Under the pieces are notes generated by a model, which was given only the letters and a program-made list of their open reading frames with translations, was not told the DNA's origin and made no database searches. Shown here piece by piece: positions 35,456 to 43,928 of a stretch of DNA of 64,000 nucleotides. Numbering within the stretch: position 1 is the stretch's first letter; each line of letters opens with the position of its first letter. The position numbers were made by a program, and so were the translations under genes. This DNA is from Leptotrichia shahii. GTDB lineage: Bacteria; Fusobacteriota; Fusobacteriia; Fusobacteriales; Leptotrichiaceae. Where the stretch lies: assembly GCF_008327825.1 (NCBI RefSeq), contig NZ_AP019827.1, positions 806,001 through 870,000 of the forward strand, read 5' to 3'.

Positions 35456-36412
35456 CTAATTTCCATTATTAGGATTACTCCTGTATTCTTTCAGTAGTTC
35501 ATCATTCTCCATAATAAATGGCTTAGCCACAGGCTGTCCCCATGCAGTGTCATATTTATTCATCAAATAATCATTAAGTTCTGTTCGGTTATTAAACTTC
35601 AAAACCTGATAAGGTTGCTGAAATGCCAGCTTTTCAATAAACAATAATTTTCCATCTTTTTCAGGAACTAAAATCCCAACATGTCCTATAAACAGGATAT
35701 TTTCTTCAGGATCATCATTAAAATGGAAAAATACAGAAATCATTGATATTTTACTATTTTTGTCAAACCGAATTCCTCGCTCTTTCCAAGCATTTTTCAC
35801 ATTTTCAGCATGAACTCTCACATCTTTAGTCATCTTTGTCGGAATTTCTGAAAATAGATTAATAAACTTATTTTCTTCATTTTGTGAAAATAGCTTAAAT
35901 GGCATATTTTTCAAGGATTCCATATCCATAAAAAGCATTTCTCCAGCTTTTACAACTGGCTTTTCTATTTTTATATAATCTTTCATCAATGTAAATGCTG
36001 TTATGCGACAGTTAAATCCAGGAAAATTTTTATTTTTCTTGTCCCAAATTTTCTGTATTTCTACTTCATCATAAATTGGATTTATATTTTTAGAATTAAC
36101 AAATCCTGATTTTATCAATCCTTTATTTTCAGTCATTCCATTATAATAATTTACACTTTTGAAAAAAAGATTTATATTATTAGAATCAATTCCTGCATTT
36201 TCCAAAGATTCCTTAACCTCATTTTGAATAATTTTATCCGCTATATTTGAATAATTTATGTTTTTTAAATATTCTTTTTCCGTTTTTGAATTTTTTATAT
36301 TTTCAATAGTATTTCGTTTTTTTATATTATTCTTTTCAATGCTATTTTCATTGGAACAGCCTAATATAAATATAACTGCTGCTAAAATCAATAATATTTT
36401 TTTATTTTTCAT
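35456..36412 (-). CDS. Lipoprotein, DUF4300-like
   Basis: The signal MKNKKILLILAAVIFILGCS has the lipobox ILGC. The 318-residue product contains NINYSNIADKIIQNEVKESL, the stretch FPGFNCRITAFTLMKDYI and FIGHVGILVPEKDGKLLFIE, which resemble the DUF4300 family of exported proteins. Function unknown. It is the last gene of a minus-strand run of five. Confidence 0.75.
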   Translation of the reverse strand: MKNKKILLILAAVIFILGCSNENSIEKNNIKKRNTIENIKNSKTEKEYLKNINYSNIADKIIQNEVKESLENAGIDSNNINLFFKSVNYYNGMTENKGLIKSGFVNSKNINPIYDEVEIQKIWDKKNKNFPGFNCRITAFTLMKDYIKIEKPVVKAGEMLFMDMESLKNMPFKLFSQNEENKFINLFSEIPTKMTKDVRVHAENVKNAWKERGIRFDKNSKISMISVFFHFNDDPEENILFIGHVGILVPEKDGKLLFIEKLAFQQPYQVLKFNNRTELNDYLMNKYDTAWGQPVAKPFIMENDELLKEYRSNPNNGN

Positions 36413-36463
36413 TTAATTACCATCCTGATAAACATTTTTTACTTTACAATTTAATATCTACAA

Positions 36464-37018
36464 TTATGATTTATTATTTACGTTAAAACTTTTACTATTA
36501 TTCGTAAAATAATTTTTTTTGTTTTGTGAAACTGAGATTTTCAAATCTTCCATATTATTTTGAGCTGCTTCCTTGTTGGAATCATTATCTTCAGTCAATT
36601 CCAAATACAAATATTTACCATCTTTTGCTTCTACGTTTTCATCATCTATTTTGTCACTTGCATATATTTTAGAAATTTCTCTATTTACTTTTGTTTCAGT
36701 TGTATTAACTATTGGTTCGTCATTTTTATCTTCTGTATTTTTTTTAGAAATATTTTTTTGAGTAACTGTAACTGTATTTTTCGATAATTTTCCATTTTTT
36801 ATGGACTTATCAAATTCAATAACTACAGCTTTCACTTTTTTCCCAGAACCTTTTTTTTCAGTTATTGTCGTTACATTTTTTACATTATTTACATTCAAAT
36901 TTCCCTTATCTGCAATTTTTATATCAATATGATTATCTTTGCTTTCTGTCAGTATCACAAGCCCAACTAGCATAATCAAAGCTCCAAGTATCACATTTCC
37001 TAAACTTTTCATTTTCAT
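36464..37018 (-). CDS. Membrane-anchored protein with an Ig-like domain
   Basis: Residues 7-24 are a membrane anchor (GNVILGALIMLVGLVILT). The rest has VKAVVIEFDKSIKNGKLSKN, TVTVTQK, REISKIYASDKI and KYLYLELTEDND. That order resembles the Ig-like domain found before some bacterial esterases, here without an enzyme domain. The 184-residue length and lone domain are odd. The assignment is tentative. Confidence 0.6.
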   Translation of the reverse strand: MKMKSLGNVILGALIMLVGLVILTESKDNHIDIKIADKGNLNVNNVKNVTTITEKKGSGKKVKAVVIEFDKSIKNGKLSKNTVTVTQKNISKKNTEDKNDEPIVNTTETKVNREISKIYASDKIDDENVEAKDGKYLYLELTEDNDSNKEAAQNNMEDLKISVSQNKKNYFTNNSKSFNVNNKS

Positions 37019-37173
37019 AATATTTCCTCCTCTTCTTAAAATATTTTATATTTAACTAATTTATCAATTTATTTCTTATTATACATTACATTTTTGTCAA
37101 AATTTTGTTTTTTTTCCTAAAAAAATCTTTTAATTTCCCAGCATTTTACAGAGAATCAAAAATTTTATTATAA

Positions 37174-37219
37174 AATAAAAGGAACTATCTTAAACCAGTT
37201 AAAATAAATTCCTTTTATC
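37174..37219 (-). terminator. Terminator between two minus-strand envelope genes
   Basis: AAAAGGAA pairs with TTCCTTTT around a 27-base loop, and T-rich sequence follows on the minus strand. It separates the gene at 37315-38166 from the one at 36464-37018. Confidence 0.6.
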
Positions 37220-37314
37220 ATCAGTTATTAAGACTTTGTACTTTAAACTATGACCAATAAATTTATTGTAAATAAAACAATTTTATAAATCACAAGCTAT
37301 TGAACAAATCTATT

Positions 37315-38166
37315 TTATTTTTTTTGAAACTCATCGACTTTTTTCTTAAGGCTGTCCAATAATTTATTTCCTTCTTGAACTGCCTGCTGTCCCAATTCAC
37401 TATTTTTAACATCATTTATGCTCTTTTCAATACCTTTTAATGCATCAAGCATTTTTTCCACATCAATTTGTTTTGAAGAATACAATTCTTTACCCTTTTG
37501 AAGTAATTTTGGACATTGTTTGTCAAATGCTGCGTCTCCAGTTGGATTACATTTCGTATTTTTAAATAAGTCACTAGATTTTTTTACATTTTCCAAAGCC
37601 TTTTCGCCATTTTTAATACCTTCACCCGTATCCTTTTTCTCAAAACTTCTTTTTAACATATCCATCAAATTTGATGTATTTCTTTCACTATCTGCAAACA
37701 TCTTATCAATTCTAGCTTGCTCTCTTTTCACATTTTCCTGAATTTTTGCATCATTTGGGTTTGAAATTATGTTATTTTGAATAACTGGTGTTCCTTGATT
37801 TTGTCGATTTTGATCTTGCTGATCTTTATTTTGAATTTGATTTTGGTTTTGATCAGTTGTTATACTTGCCATTGTCCTTTCAGATTGTTGCTGAACGCTC
37901 ATATTATCTGAATTTTCATTGTTAAACAAATAAATATTATAAAAACCTCCTCCTAGAAGAGCTATAAGTGATAAGTAAAACAATCCTTCAATAACTTTAT
38001 CATTAGTTGTTTTAGTATCTTTTACTTTTCCAATCGCCTCATTTTTTCCAAGTCCTTGTTCTTCCATGTATTCTTTTATTAATTTCCTATTTTCAATTCC
38101 CTTTTTTACATAAGGAATTCCTGTCGCAATAACGACAACTAATGCAAATATTACAAATAACATCAT
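37315..38166 (-). CDS. Two-helix membrane protein with coiled-coil domain
   Basis: Hydrophobic segments lie at residues 2-19 and about 58-81. Next comes a Gln/Asn-rich linker (residues 88-130), then a helical domain with FKNTKCNPTGDAAFDKQCPK, whose two cysteines may form a disulfide outside the membrane. Function unknown; 283 residues. Its end touches the right-end motif of the dispersed repeat (GAACAAATCTATTTTA at 37303-37318). Confidence 0.65.
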   Translation of the reverse strand: MMLFVIFALVVVIATGIPYVKKGIENRKLIKEYMEEQGLGKNEAIGKVKDTKTTNDKVIEGLFYLSLIALLGGGFYNIYLFNNENSDNMSVQQQSERTMASITTDQNQNQIQNKDQQDQNRQNQGTPVIQNNIISNPNDAKIQENVKREQARIDKMFADSERNTSNLMDMLKRSFEKKDTGEGIKNGEKALENVKKSSDLFKNTKCNPTGDAAFDKQCPKLLQKGKELYSSKQIDVEKMLDALKGIEKSINDVKNSELGQQAVQEGNKLLDSLKKKVDEFQKK

Positions 38167-38215
38167 AATTGCTCCTTCTTTTTATTTTTTCTTAAACTTT
38201 TAAAGTTAAAATTTT

Positions 38216-38629
38216 TTAATCAAAAAAGATACAAATCCATACACAGCAAGGATTTTTGCTTGTATAGCTAACTCTATGCCTCTCTCCCTTTTTTATCAAT
38301 ATAATATCTCCTTTTCCTAATTGTAGTTTCATATCATTAGTATTTTTTAGGTTTTTCATTATATTTTCGTTTGTTTTAAAATTTTTATTTTCACATATTC
38401 TATTATCATAATACTCAATTTCAGCATTCCCTTGAACCAAAATTACAAATTCATTTTTATTAGATTCCTGCCAATCTGTTGTTTGCCCAGTTGAAATAAT
38501 TTTCTCGATTTTCACATTTTCATTTTTAAACAAAATTTTTATAATTTCTTCGTTCACAGATAAATCTTTTAAATCAAAAATATTTATTTTTTTCTTTTTA
38601 TTTCTATTTTCAATTTTGTTTACTCCCAT
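38216..38629 (-). CDS. Small cupin-fold protein
   Basis: The 137-residue product has a cupin-like pattern: TTDWQESNKNEFVILVQGNA, then LGKGDIILIKKGERHRVSYT. It has the second-motif PxxxxHRV histidine but few metal ligands in the first motif, so it may bind a small ligand without catalysis. It lies in a run of envelope genes. Function unknown. Confidence 0.65.
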   Translation of the reverse strand: MGVNKIENRNKKKKINIFDLKDLSVNEEIIKILFKNENVKIEKIISTGQTTDWQESNKNEFVILVQGNAEIEYYDNRICENKNFKTNENIMKNLKNTNDMKLQLGKGDIILIKKGERHRVSYTSKNPCCVWICIFFD

Positions 38630-38706
38630 TTATTCTCCCTTTTTGTATAAAAATTTATTTTAAAAATTTACGATAAGAAATCTGAATAATTTTAAATAAA
38701 TCTAAG

Positions 38707-39384
38707 TTATTTATTTTTCTTCTCCCCTTCTGAAATATCAATAAATTTATATTCCTTAGTCCCCTTTGCAGTCATTGATTTTTTCTTCTTTTCCAGTTCC
38801 AAAACCCGTTTTGCTATCTTATCTTGTTTTTCAATTAAATCATCTAATTTGTAATGTAAATCTTCAATTATAATTTCATTTTTTAAATTAACCTTATAAT
38901 CATTTTCAGATTTTCTTCTATCCATTTTCTTTTTTTTATTTTGATTAAAAACAATAAGCGAACAAAAGATCAATACTACAAACGATAAAATCACATTCAT
39001 TATAACAAACGAATATGGGTTAAATTTATCTGCCAAAAGAAAAATAACATCTATTAAAGTCCAAGCTAATAGAAATATTGCCATAAAACCGATAAATTTT
39101 CCACTTCCTACTAAATTTAAAACTTTATATGAAAACTGTTCCTTTTCGCTTTCTTCTTCCTTTATAACTTTTGAAACTTTTTGTTCCAGCAGCATGTGTA
39201 TAATTTCCTCCCTTTTCATCTCATCATCCACATTTTTTAACATATTTTTTAATACATCTTCTTTTTTAACTTTTGATTCATTTTCCACATTGTTTTTATT
39301 TAATTCAACATTTTTTTTAACCTTATTAGAAGTTATATTTCTATTTATCGTTTTTCTATTTTGTTCTTCAATCCTGCTTTTCAA
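38707..39384 (-). CDS. Two-helix membrane protein of unknown function
   Basis: The 225-residue product has a polar N-terminus rich in Asn, Lys and Glu, and two membrane helices at about residues 92-113 (FIGFMAIFLLAWTLIDVIFL) and 124-148. A cytosolic coiled coil follows (DDLIEKQDKIAKRVLELEKK). No family is recognised. It is the first gene of the minus-strand run. Confidence 0.65.
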   Translation of the reverse strand: MKSRIEEQNRKTINRNITSNKVKKNVELNKNNVENESKVKKEDVLKNMLKNVDDEMKREEIIHMLLEQKVSKVIKEEESEKEQFSYKVLNLVGSGKFIGFMAIFLLAWTLIDVIFLLADKFNPYSFVIMNVILSFVVLIFCSLIVFNQNKKKKMDRRKSENDYKVNLKNEIIIEDLHYKLDDLIEKQDKIAKRVLELEKKKKSMTAKGTKEYKFIDISEGEKKNK

Positions 39385-39746
39385 TTTTGACTTCCCTCCT
39401 TATGAATTTTAAATCAGCCAATAAATTAAATGATAATAATATTTAAATACTTTCTTTCATTCAAACTCAATCTTAACTTAGTTTTACTATTATGATACCA
39501 TTTTCAAGAAAAAAATACAAGTGTAAAATAATTAGCAGTATCTTTTACAACTAGATAAAATAGTAAAAATTAATATTATGATGACATCATTTAGTTTGTA
39601 TATTTTATTTTTCTTTATTATATCGTATTTAGACAATATTATTTATCAAAAAAATACAATTACTTTATTTATTTCTTCCCAAAACTTTTCTTATCATAAA
39701 AAAAATGATATAATTTACTAAATAATTTTAAACAAAAGGAGATACC
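39385..39746. other. AT-rich divergent region before ligA
   Basis: No gene is visible. A TATAAT at 39709-39714 with a weak TTTTCT 17 bases upstream could drive ligA. AAAGGAGAT precedes its GTG. A short inverted repeat TTATCAT...ATGATAA overlaps the -10. Confidence 0.4.
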
Positions 39747-41855
39747 GTGAATTTATTTAATCAAGGAGAAAACAATAAAAATCAAAACATAGATAATGTA
39801 AAAAATAATAATTTTTCTGAAATTAAAGAAAAATATAAAAAGTTAAGAAGCGAAATTGAATATCACAATAATCTTTATTACAATGAAGATAATCCTGTTA
39901 TTTCCGATATGGAATATGATTTTTTAATACGTGAATTAAAAGAACTTGAAAAAAACTATCCAGAATTTCTAGGAAATGAGGAAGATGGGGAAAGTTCGCC
40001 TACTGAAAAGATTGGAGGAATTGCGAGCGAAAAATTTTCAAAGGTGCAACATCGAGTTCCTATGCTTAGTTTGTCAAATACCTATAATATTTCTGAAATT
40101 GAGGATTTTGATAAAAGGATAAAAAAAATTATTTGGACTGAAAATGTTGAGAATAATTCAAAGGAATTGGAATATATTTTGGAGTTGAAACTGGATGGAC
40201 TCAGTATAAGCTTGATTTATGAAAATGGTGAACTTGTTCAGGCTGTGACTCGTGGAGATGGGCAGGTTGGGGAAGATGTTACTGAGAATATCAAGGAAAT
40301 TTCGACTGTTCCTAAAAAGTTGAAAGAAAATGTCTCGCTTGAAGTACGTGGAGAAATTATTTTGCCAATTTCCAGTTTTAATCGAATAAATCAAGAACGT
40401 CAAGATGAAGGGGAAGATGTTTTTGCAAATCCAAGAAATGCTGCTTCAGGAACGATAAGACAGCTTGACAAGACTATAGTTGCAGAACGTGGGCTTGATT
40501 GCTACCTTTATTATCTGGTAAATGCTGAAAATTATGGGATTAAGACACATCTCGAAAGTATTGAATATATTGAAAAACTTGGATTTAAGACAACAAAAAT
40601 ATTTGAAAAATATACTGATTTTAAAAAATTGGAAAAGGCTATTGATAAGTGGCACGATAATCGGAAAAAACTTGATTATGAAACAGATGGACTTGTTATA
40701 AAAGTAAATAATTTTTCATTATATGAAATACTTGGCTATACAACTAAAAGCCCACGATGGGCAATTGCCTACAAATTTCCTGCTGAACAAGTAAAAACAA
40801 AATTAATGGATGTAACTTTTCAAGTTGGGCGGACAGGTGTAATTACCCCTGTTGCTGAACTGGAGGCTGTGAATTTGTCAGGTTCTGTTGTAAAAAGGGC
40901 GAGTTTGCATAATTTTGATGAAATTCGTAGAAAAGATATAAAAATTGGCGATAATGTTATTGTAGAAAAAGCGGCTGAAATTATTCCGCAAGTGGTAAAT
41001 GTTGTATTTGATGACAGAACTGGAGAGGAAATTAAAATTCAGGAACCAGCAAACTGTCCTGTCTGTAACAGCGAACTTGCACATGAAGAGGGACTTGTCG
41101 CCCTAAAATGTCACAATCCACTTTGCCCAGAAAAAGTCAAACGCCAAATTGCCTACTTTGTTTCTCGTGATGCAATGAACATTTCTGGACTTGGCGATAA
41201 AATTGTTGAGAAATTTATTGAATTAGGAAAAATAAAAACAATAGTTGATATCTATTCGCTGAAGGAATACCGTGAAGAATTGGAAAACCTTGAAAAAATG
41301 GGTCAAAAAAGTGTAGATAACTTAATAAATAATATTGAAGCCAGTAAAAATCGTGATTTTTCAAAAGTCCTTTATGCACTTGGAATTCCTTTTGTTGGAA
41401 AATTCAACGCAAACCTTTTGACAAAAAATTTCAAAAATATTGAAAATCTAAAAAATCAGTCAATTGAAAATTTACTGGCTGTAAAAGGAATCGGTGATAA
41501 AGTAGCAATCGCTGTAAATACCTTTTTAAACAATGAAAACAACTGGAAAATCATCATAGATTTACAAAACATCGGATTACAATTTGCCATTAATGAATCC
41601 GATTTAAAAGAAATAGCAGATAATCCAATAAAAGGAAAAAATTTCCTTGCAACTGGAAAACTCCAAAAATACAAACGAAACGACATAAAAGACATTATTC
41701 TGTCCAAAGGAGGAAATTATTTGTCAGCAGTCTCAAAAAATCTAGATTTTCTAATTGCTGGAGAAAAAGCTGGAAGTAAGCTGGAAAAGGCTGAAAAATT
41801 GGGAGTTCGGGTGCTTACGGAGGAGGAGTTTGAGAAGGAATTTCTAGGAATCTAG
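39747..41855 (+). CDS. ligA: NAD-dependent DNA ligase
   Basis: GTG start with AAAGGAGAT. The 702-residue product has a 26-residue Asn-rich extension before the usual start. The Ia domain follows (EYHNNLYYNEDNPVISD), then the adenylation lysine in LELKLDGLSIS, NPRNAASGTIRQLD, a Cys4 zinc finger (CPVCNSELAHEEG...CHNPLCP), helix-hairpin-helix repeats and a C-terminal BRCT domain from NPIKGKNFLATGKLQ. It seals nicks in replication and repair. Confidence 0.96.
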   Translation: MNLFNQGENNKNQNIDNVKNNNFSEIKEKYKKLRSEIEYHNNLYYNEDNPVISDMEYDFLIRELKELEKNYPEFLGNEEDGESSPTEKIGGIASEKFSKVQHRVPMLSLSNTYNISEIEDFDKRIKKIIWTENVENNSKELEYILELKLDGLSISLIYENGELVQAVTRGDGQVGEDVTENIKEISTVPKKLKENVSLEVRGEIILPISSFNRINQERQDEGEDVFANPRNAASGTIRQLDKTIVAERGLDCYLYYLVNAENYGIKTHLESIEYIEKLGFKTTKIFEKYTDFKKLEKAIDKWHDNRKKLDYETDGLVIKVNNFSLYEILGYTTKSPRWAIAYKFPAEQVKTKLMDVTFQVGRTGVITPVAELEAVNLSGSVVKRASLHNFDEIRRKDIKIGDNVIVEKAAEIIPQVVNVVFDDRTGEEIKIQEPANCPVCNSELAHEEGLVALKCHNPLCPEKVKRQIAYFVSRDAMNISGLGDKIVEKFIELGKIKTIVDIYSLKEYREELENLEKMGQKSVDNLINNIEASKNRDFSKVLYALGIPFVGKFNANLLTKNFKNIENLKNQSIENLLAVKGIGDKVAIAVNTFLNNENNWKIIIDLQNIGLQFAINESDLKEIADNPIKGKNFLATGKLQKYKRNDIKDIILSKGGNYLSAVSKNLDFLIAGEKAGSKLEKAEKLGVRVLTEEEFEKEFLGI

Positions 41856-41908
41856 TTTTTATACTGTTTTTCATTAGAGAAATAAATTTATTATAAATTC
41901 TGTTTAGC

Positions 41909-41930
41909 AAGGGGTTATCCCCTTTTTTTA
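41909..41930 (+). terminator. Terminator of ligA
   Basis: AAGGGG-TTAT-CCCCTT is followed directly by T residues. The stem resembles the core of the dispersed element, but a true T run makes it a plain intrinsic terminator. Confidence 0.8.
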
Positions 41931-41939
41931 ATTATTCAT

Positions 41940-42410
41940 AAATTGACGGAGTTTTTTATTTATTTAACTGCAACTGTCTAACAACTGGAAAGAGAAGTCT
42001 AGGAGCTGGACAAATAACAGTCATAATCTAGCCATAGTGTATTGTTCAGTAATCTGCCACAATTTTAATTATCAGGATAAACTTTTACTGCAGGATGAGG
42101 ATTTGCAGCAAGGAGCAATTCTACGAAAAATAAAGAAAAAACATAAGAAAAATAGTAAAAAGTATTATTAAAAAAATAATCTAAATACTAAATCCCAATA
42201 GAAAATAGAAACTATATTAAGAACGAGAAATTTAAATATTCGTTATTTAAATGTGGTTTAGTATGAAATAAACAAAAAAAGACGGATAAAACTAGTTATA
42301 ATATATAACAAACTCTTGAAAATTTAAATAAGAAAAAATATAGTATTTTATATATTGTGTGTATATTGTAGGCATACATTTCTATACTTTTCCATACTTT
42401 TTCCAAAATA
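41940..42410. other. Intergenic region with an open but start-less reading stretch
   Basis: From about 41971 to 42171 one plus-strand frame is free of stops. It reads ...WTNNSHNLAIVYCSVICHN and YQDKLLLQDEDLQQGAILRK before TAA, without an ATG, a ribosome site or family likeness. It may be the worn 3' end of an old gene. The rest is AT-rich and shows nothing I can name. Confidence 0.3.
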
Positions 42411-42442
42411 AAAACCCCTGAAAACCAGTGTTTCCAAGGGTA
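42411..42442 (-). terminator. Terminator of rplM-rpsI
   Basis: On the minus strand CCCTTGGAAA pairs with TTTTCAGGGG, mismatched at two places, and TTTTTATTTT follows. Confidence 0.7.
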
Positions 42443-42457
42443 TATAAAATAATAAAA

Positions 42458-42856
42458 TTATCTTTTTGAGAATTGTGGGCTTCTTCTTGCTTTCTTTTTC
42501 CCGTATTTTTTTCTTTCAACCATTCTTGAATCTCTTGTTAAGAATCCAGCTTCTTTTAAAGCTCCTCTTAATTCAGCATCAGCTACTAACAAAGCTCTTG
42601 AAACACCATGTCTGATTGCTCCAGCTTGTCCTGTGTTTCCTCCACCGTTTACATTAACTTTTACTCCGTATTTATTTAAAGTTTCTGTTAATTCTAATGG
42701 TTGTTCTACTATTTTAGCCAAGATTTCTCTTCCACCAAAATATTCTCTCATATCTTTTCCATTTATTGTTACTCCAGTTTCACCTGGTACTAATCTTACT
42801 CTTGCTACTGAAGTTTTTCTTCTTCCAGTTCCTAAATATTGAATTTTTTCTGCCAC
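42458..42856 (-). CDS. rpsI: Ribosomal protein S9
   Basis: The 132-residue product has [39 protein letters not shown] and the C-terminal [18 protein letters not shown], whose last residues reach the P site. It follows rplM after 13 bases, the usual pair. Confidence 0.97.
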   Translation of the reverse strand: MAEKIQYLGTGRRKTSVARVRLVPGETGVTINGKDMREYFGGREILAKIVEQPLELTETLNKYGVKVNVNGGGNTGQAGAIRHGVSRALLVADAELRGALKEAGFLTRDSRMVERKKYGKKKARRSPQFSKR

Positions 42857-42869
42857 GAAAATTTACCTC

Positions 42870-43304
42870 CTATAACTCTATTCTTTCTGGTTTTTGTGCT
42901 GTATGTGTATGTTCTGTTCCTGTGAATAATCTCAATCTGTTAATCATTTGGCTTCCTAATTTGTTTTTAGGTAACATTCTTTCTACAGCTTTTCTGATTA
43001 CTTCAGTAGGTTGTTTTTGTAACATTTCTTCTAAACTTCTTACTTTCAATCCACCTGGATATCCACTATGTCTGTAATATTTTTTGTCTAATAATTTGTT
43101 TCCTGTTACAGCAATTTTATCAGCGTTCAATACGATAACAAAATCTCCTCCATCAACGTGTGGTGTGTAGCTTGGTTTATGTTTACCCATTAATCTTACT
43201 GCGATTTCAGTAGCTAGTTTTCCAAGCACTTTTCCTTCTGCGTCTATCTCATACCAGTTTCTTACAACTTCTTCTTTTTTTTGCATTACAGTGTATTTAC
43301 TCAC
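42870..43304 (-). CDS. rplM: Ribosomal protein L13
   Basis: GTG start with AGGAGG. The 144-residue product has WYEIDAEGKVLGKLATEIAV, GDFVIVLNADKIAVTGNKL, YYRHSGYPGGLK and RMLPKNKLGSQMINRLRLF. Standard length and pattern. Confidence 0.97.
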   Translation of the reverse strand: MSKYTVMQKKEEVVRNWYEIDAEGKVLGKLATEIAVRLMGKHKPSYTPHVDGGDFVIVLNADKIAVTGNKLLDKKYYRHSGYPGGLKVRSLEEMLQKQPTEVIRKAVERMLPKNKLGSQMINRLRLFTGTEHTHTAQKPERIEL

Positions 43305-43376
43305 TTTGTTTCCTCCTGTTTTTATTCTCTATTTTATAGAATAACGGTCCTTTGTGGGAAAGGCTCATATTAGTTA
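43305..43376 (-). promoter_or_regulatory. Leader of rplM with two hairpins (possible L13 autoregulation)
   Basis: Between the start site and the ribosome site, the minus strand forms CCTTT-CCCAC-AAAGG and TTATTCT-ATAAAA-TAGAGAATAA. Leaders of rplM operons in low-GC bacteria contain an L13-binding structure. These hairpins are in the right place, though I cannot match them to that motif with certainty. Confidence 0.45.
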
Positions 43377-43405
43377 ATTATATATTATTTCCTTCCGCTT
43401 GTCAA
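43377..43405 (-). promoter_or_regulatory. Promoter of rplM-rpsI
   Basis: On the minus strand TTGACA (43405-43400), 17 bases, TATAAT (43382-43377). Both hexamers are consensus. Confidence 0.85.
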
Positions 43406-43454
43406 GTGAATTTCCTTGATATTTTCATTACTTTGATAATTTTTTCTATTTTTA

Positions 43455-43575
43455 ATAATAGATATGTTTGGTAACCTGAGTTTTTTATCTGTAACAAGGA
43501 GTCAAGAACTCTTGCTTCAAAATATTTATTTTATTAAATTCTGAGTTTATATAGTTATCGAACACGTCTAGTATT
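43455..43575. repeat. Dispersed palindromic element, copy B
   Basis: TGTTTGGTAAC at 43465-43475 faces GTTATCGAACA at 43554-43564, within longer imperfect inverted repeats that begin AATAATAGATATG and end GTCTAGTATT. The core is AAGGAGT/ACTCTTG. It is nearly identical to copy A along its right half (CTTGCTTCAA, then TATTTATTTTATTAAATT). Confidence 0.75.
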
Positions 43576-43928
43576 CACACTAACAATTTTAACTTTTTTC
43601 CATAAAAAATAATTTGAATTTTTTATATAATTCTGAAATCTTTTTTTCTGCAGTAAGGTAATTTATACTATTTTTTGTTTATAGTAAAACTGCCTTAAAA
43701 CAAAACTTAAAGACTATGACTAGTTTACTAAAATCCTAAATCTATATAAGTTTTAATAGTCCTATTTTAAATAGCTTCGAGTATAAATAATAAATTTATC
43801 ACAATAGTTATAACTAAAACACATAGTGAGATATAAGAAAAAAGTATTTGAAATTATAAAAAAGATTTGCTAAAATTCAATCAGAAAATTTTTGAAAAAA
43901 ATTCATGAATAAATACTAGGAGGGAAGA
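43576..43928. other. AT-rich upstream region of the DXS-like gene
   Basis: No gene or clear promoter is visible. AGGAGGG lies six bases before the next ATG. Confidence 0.35.
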
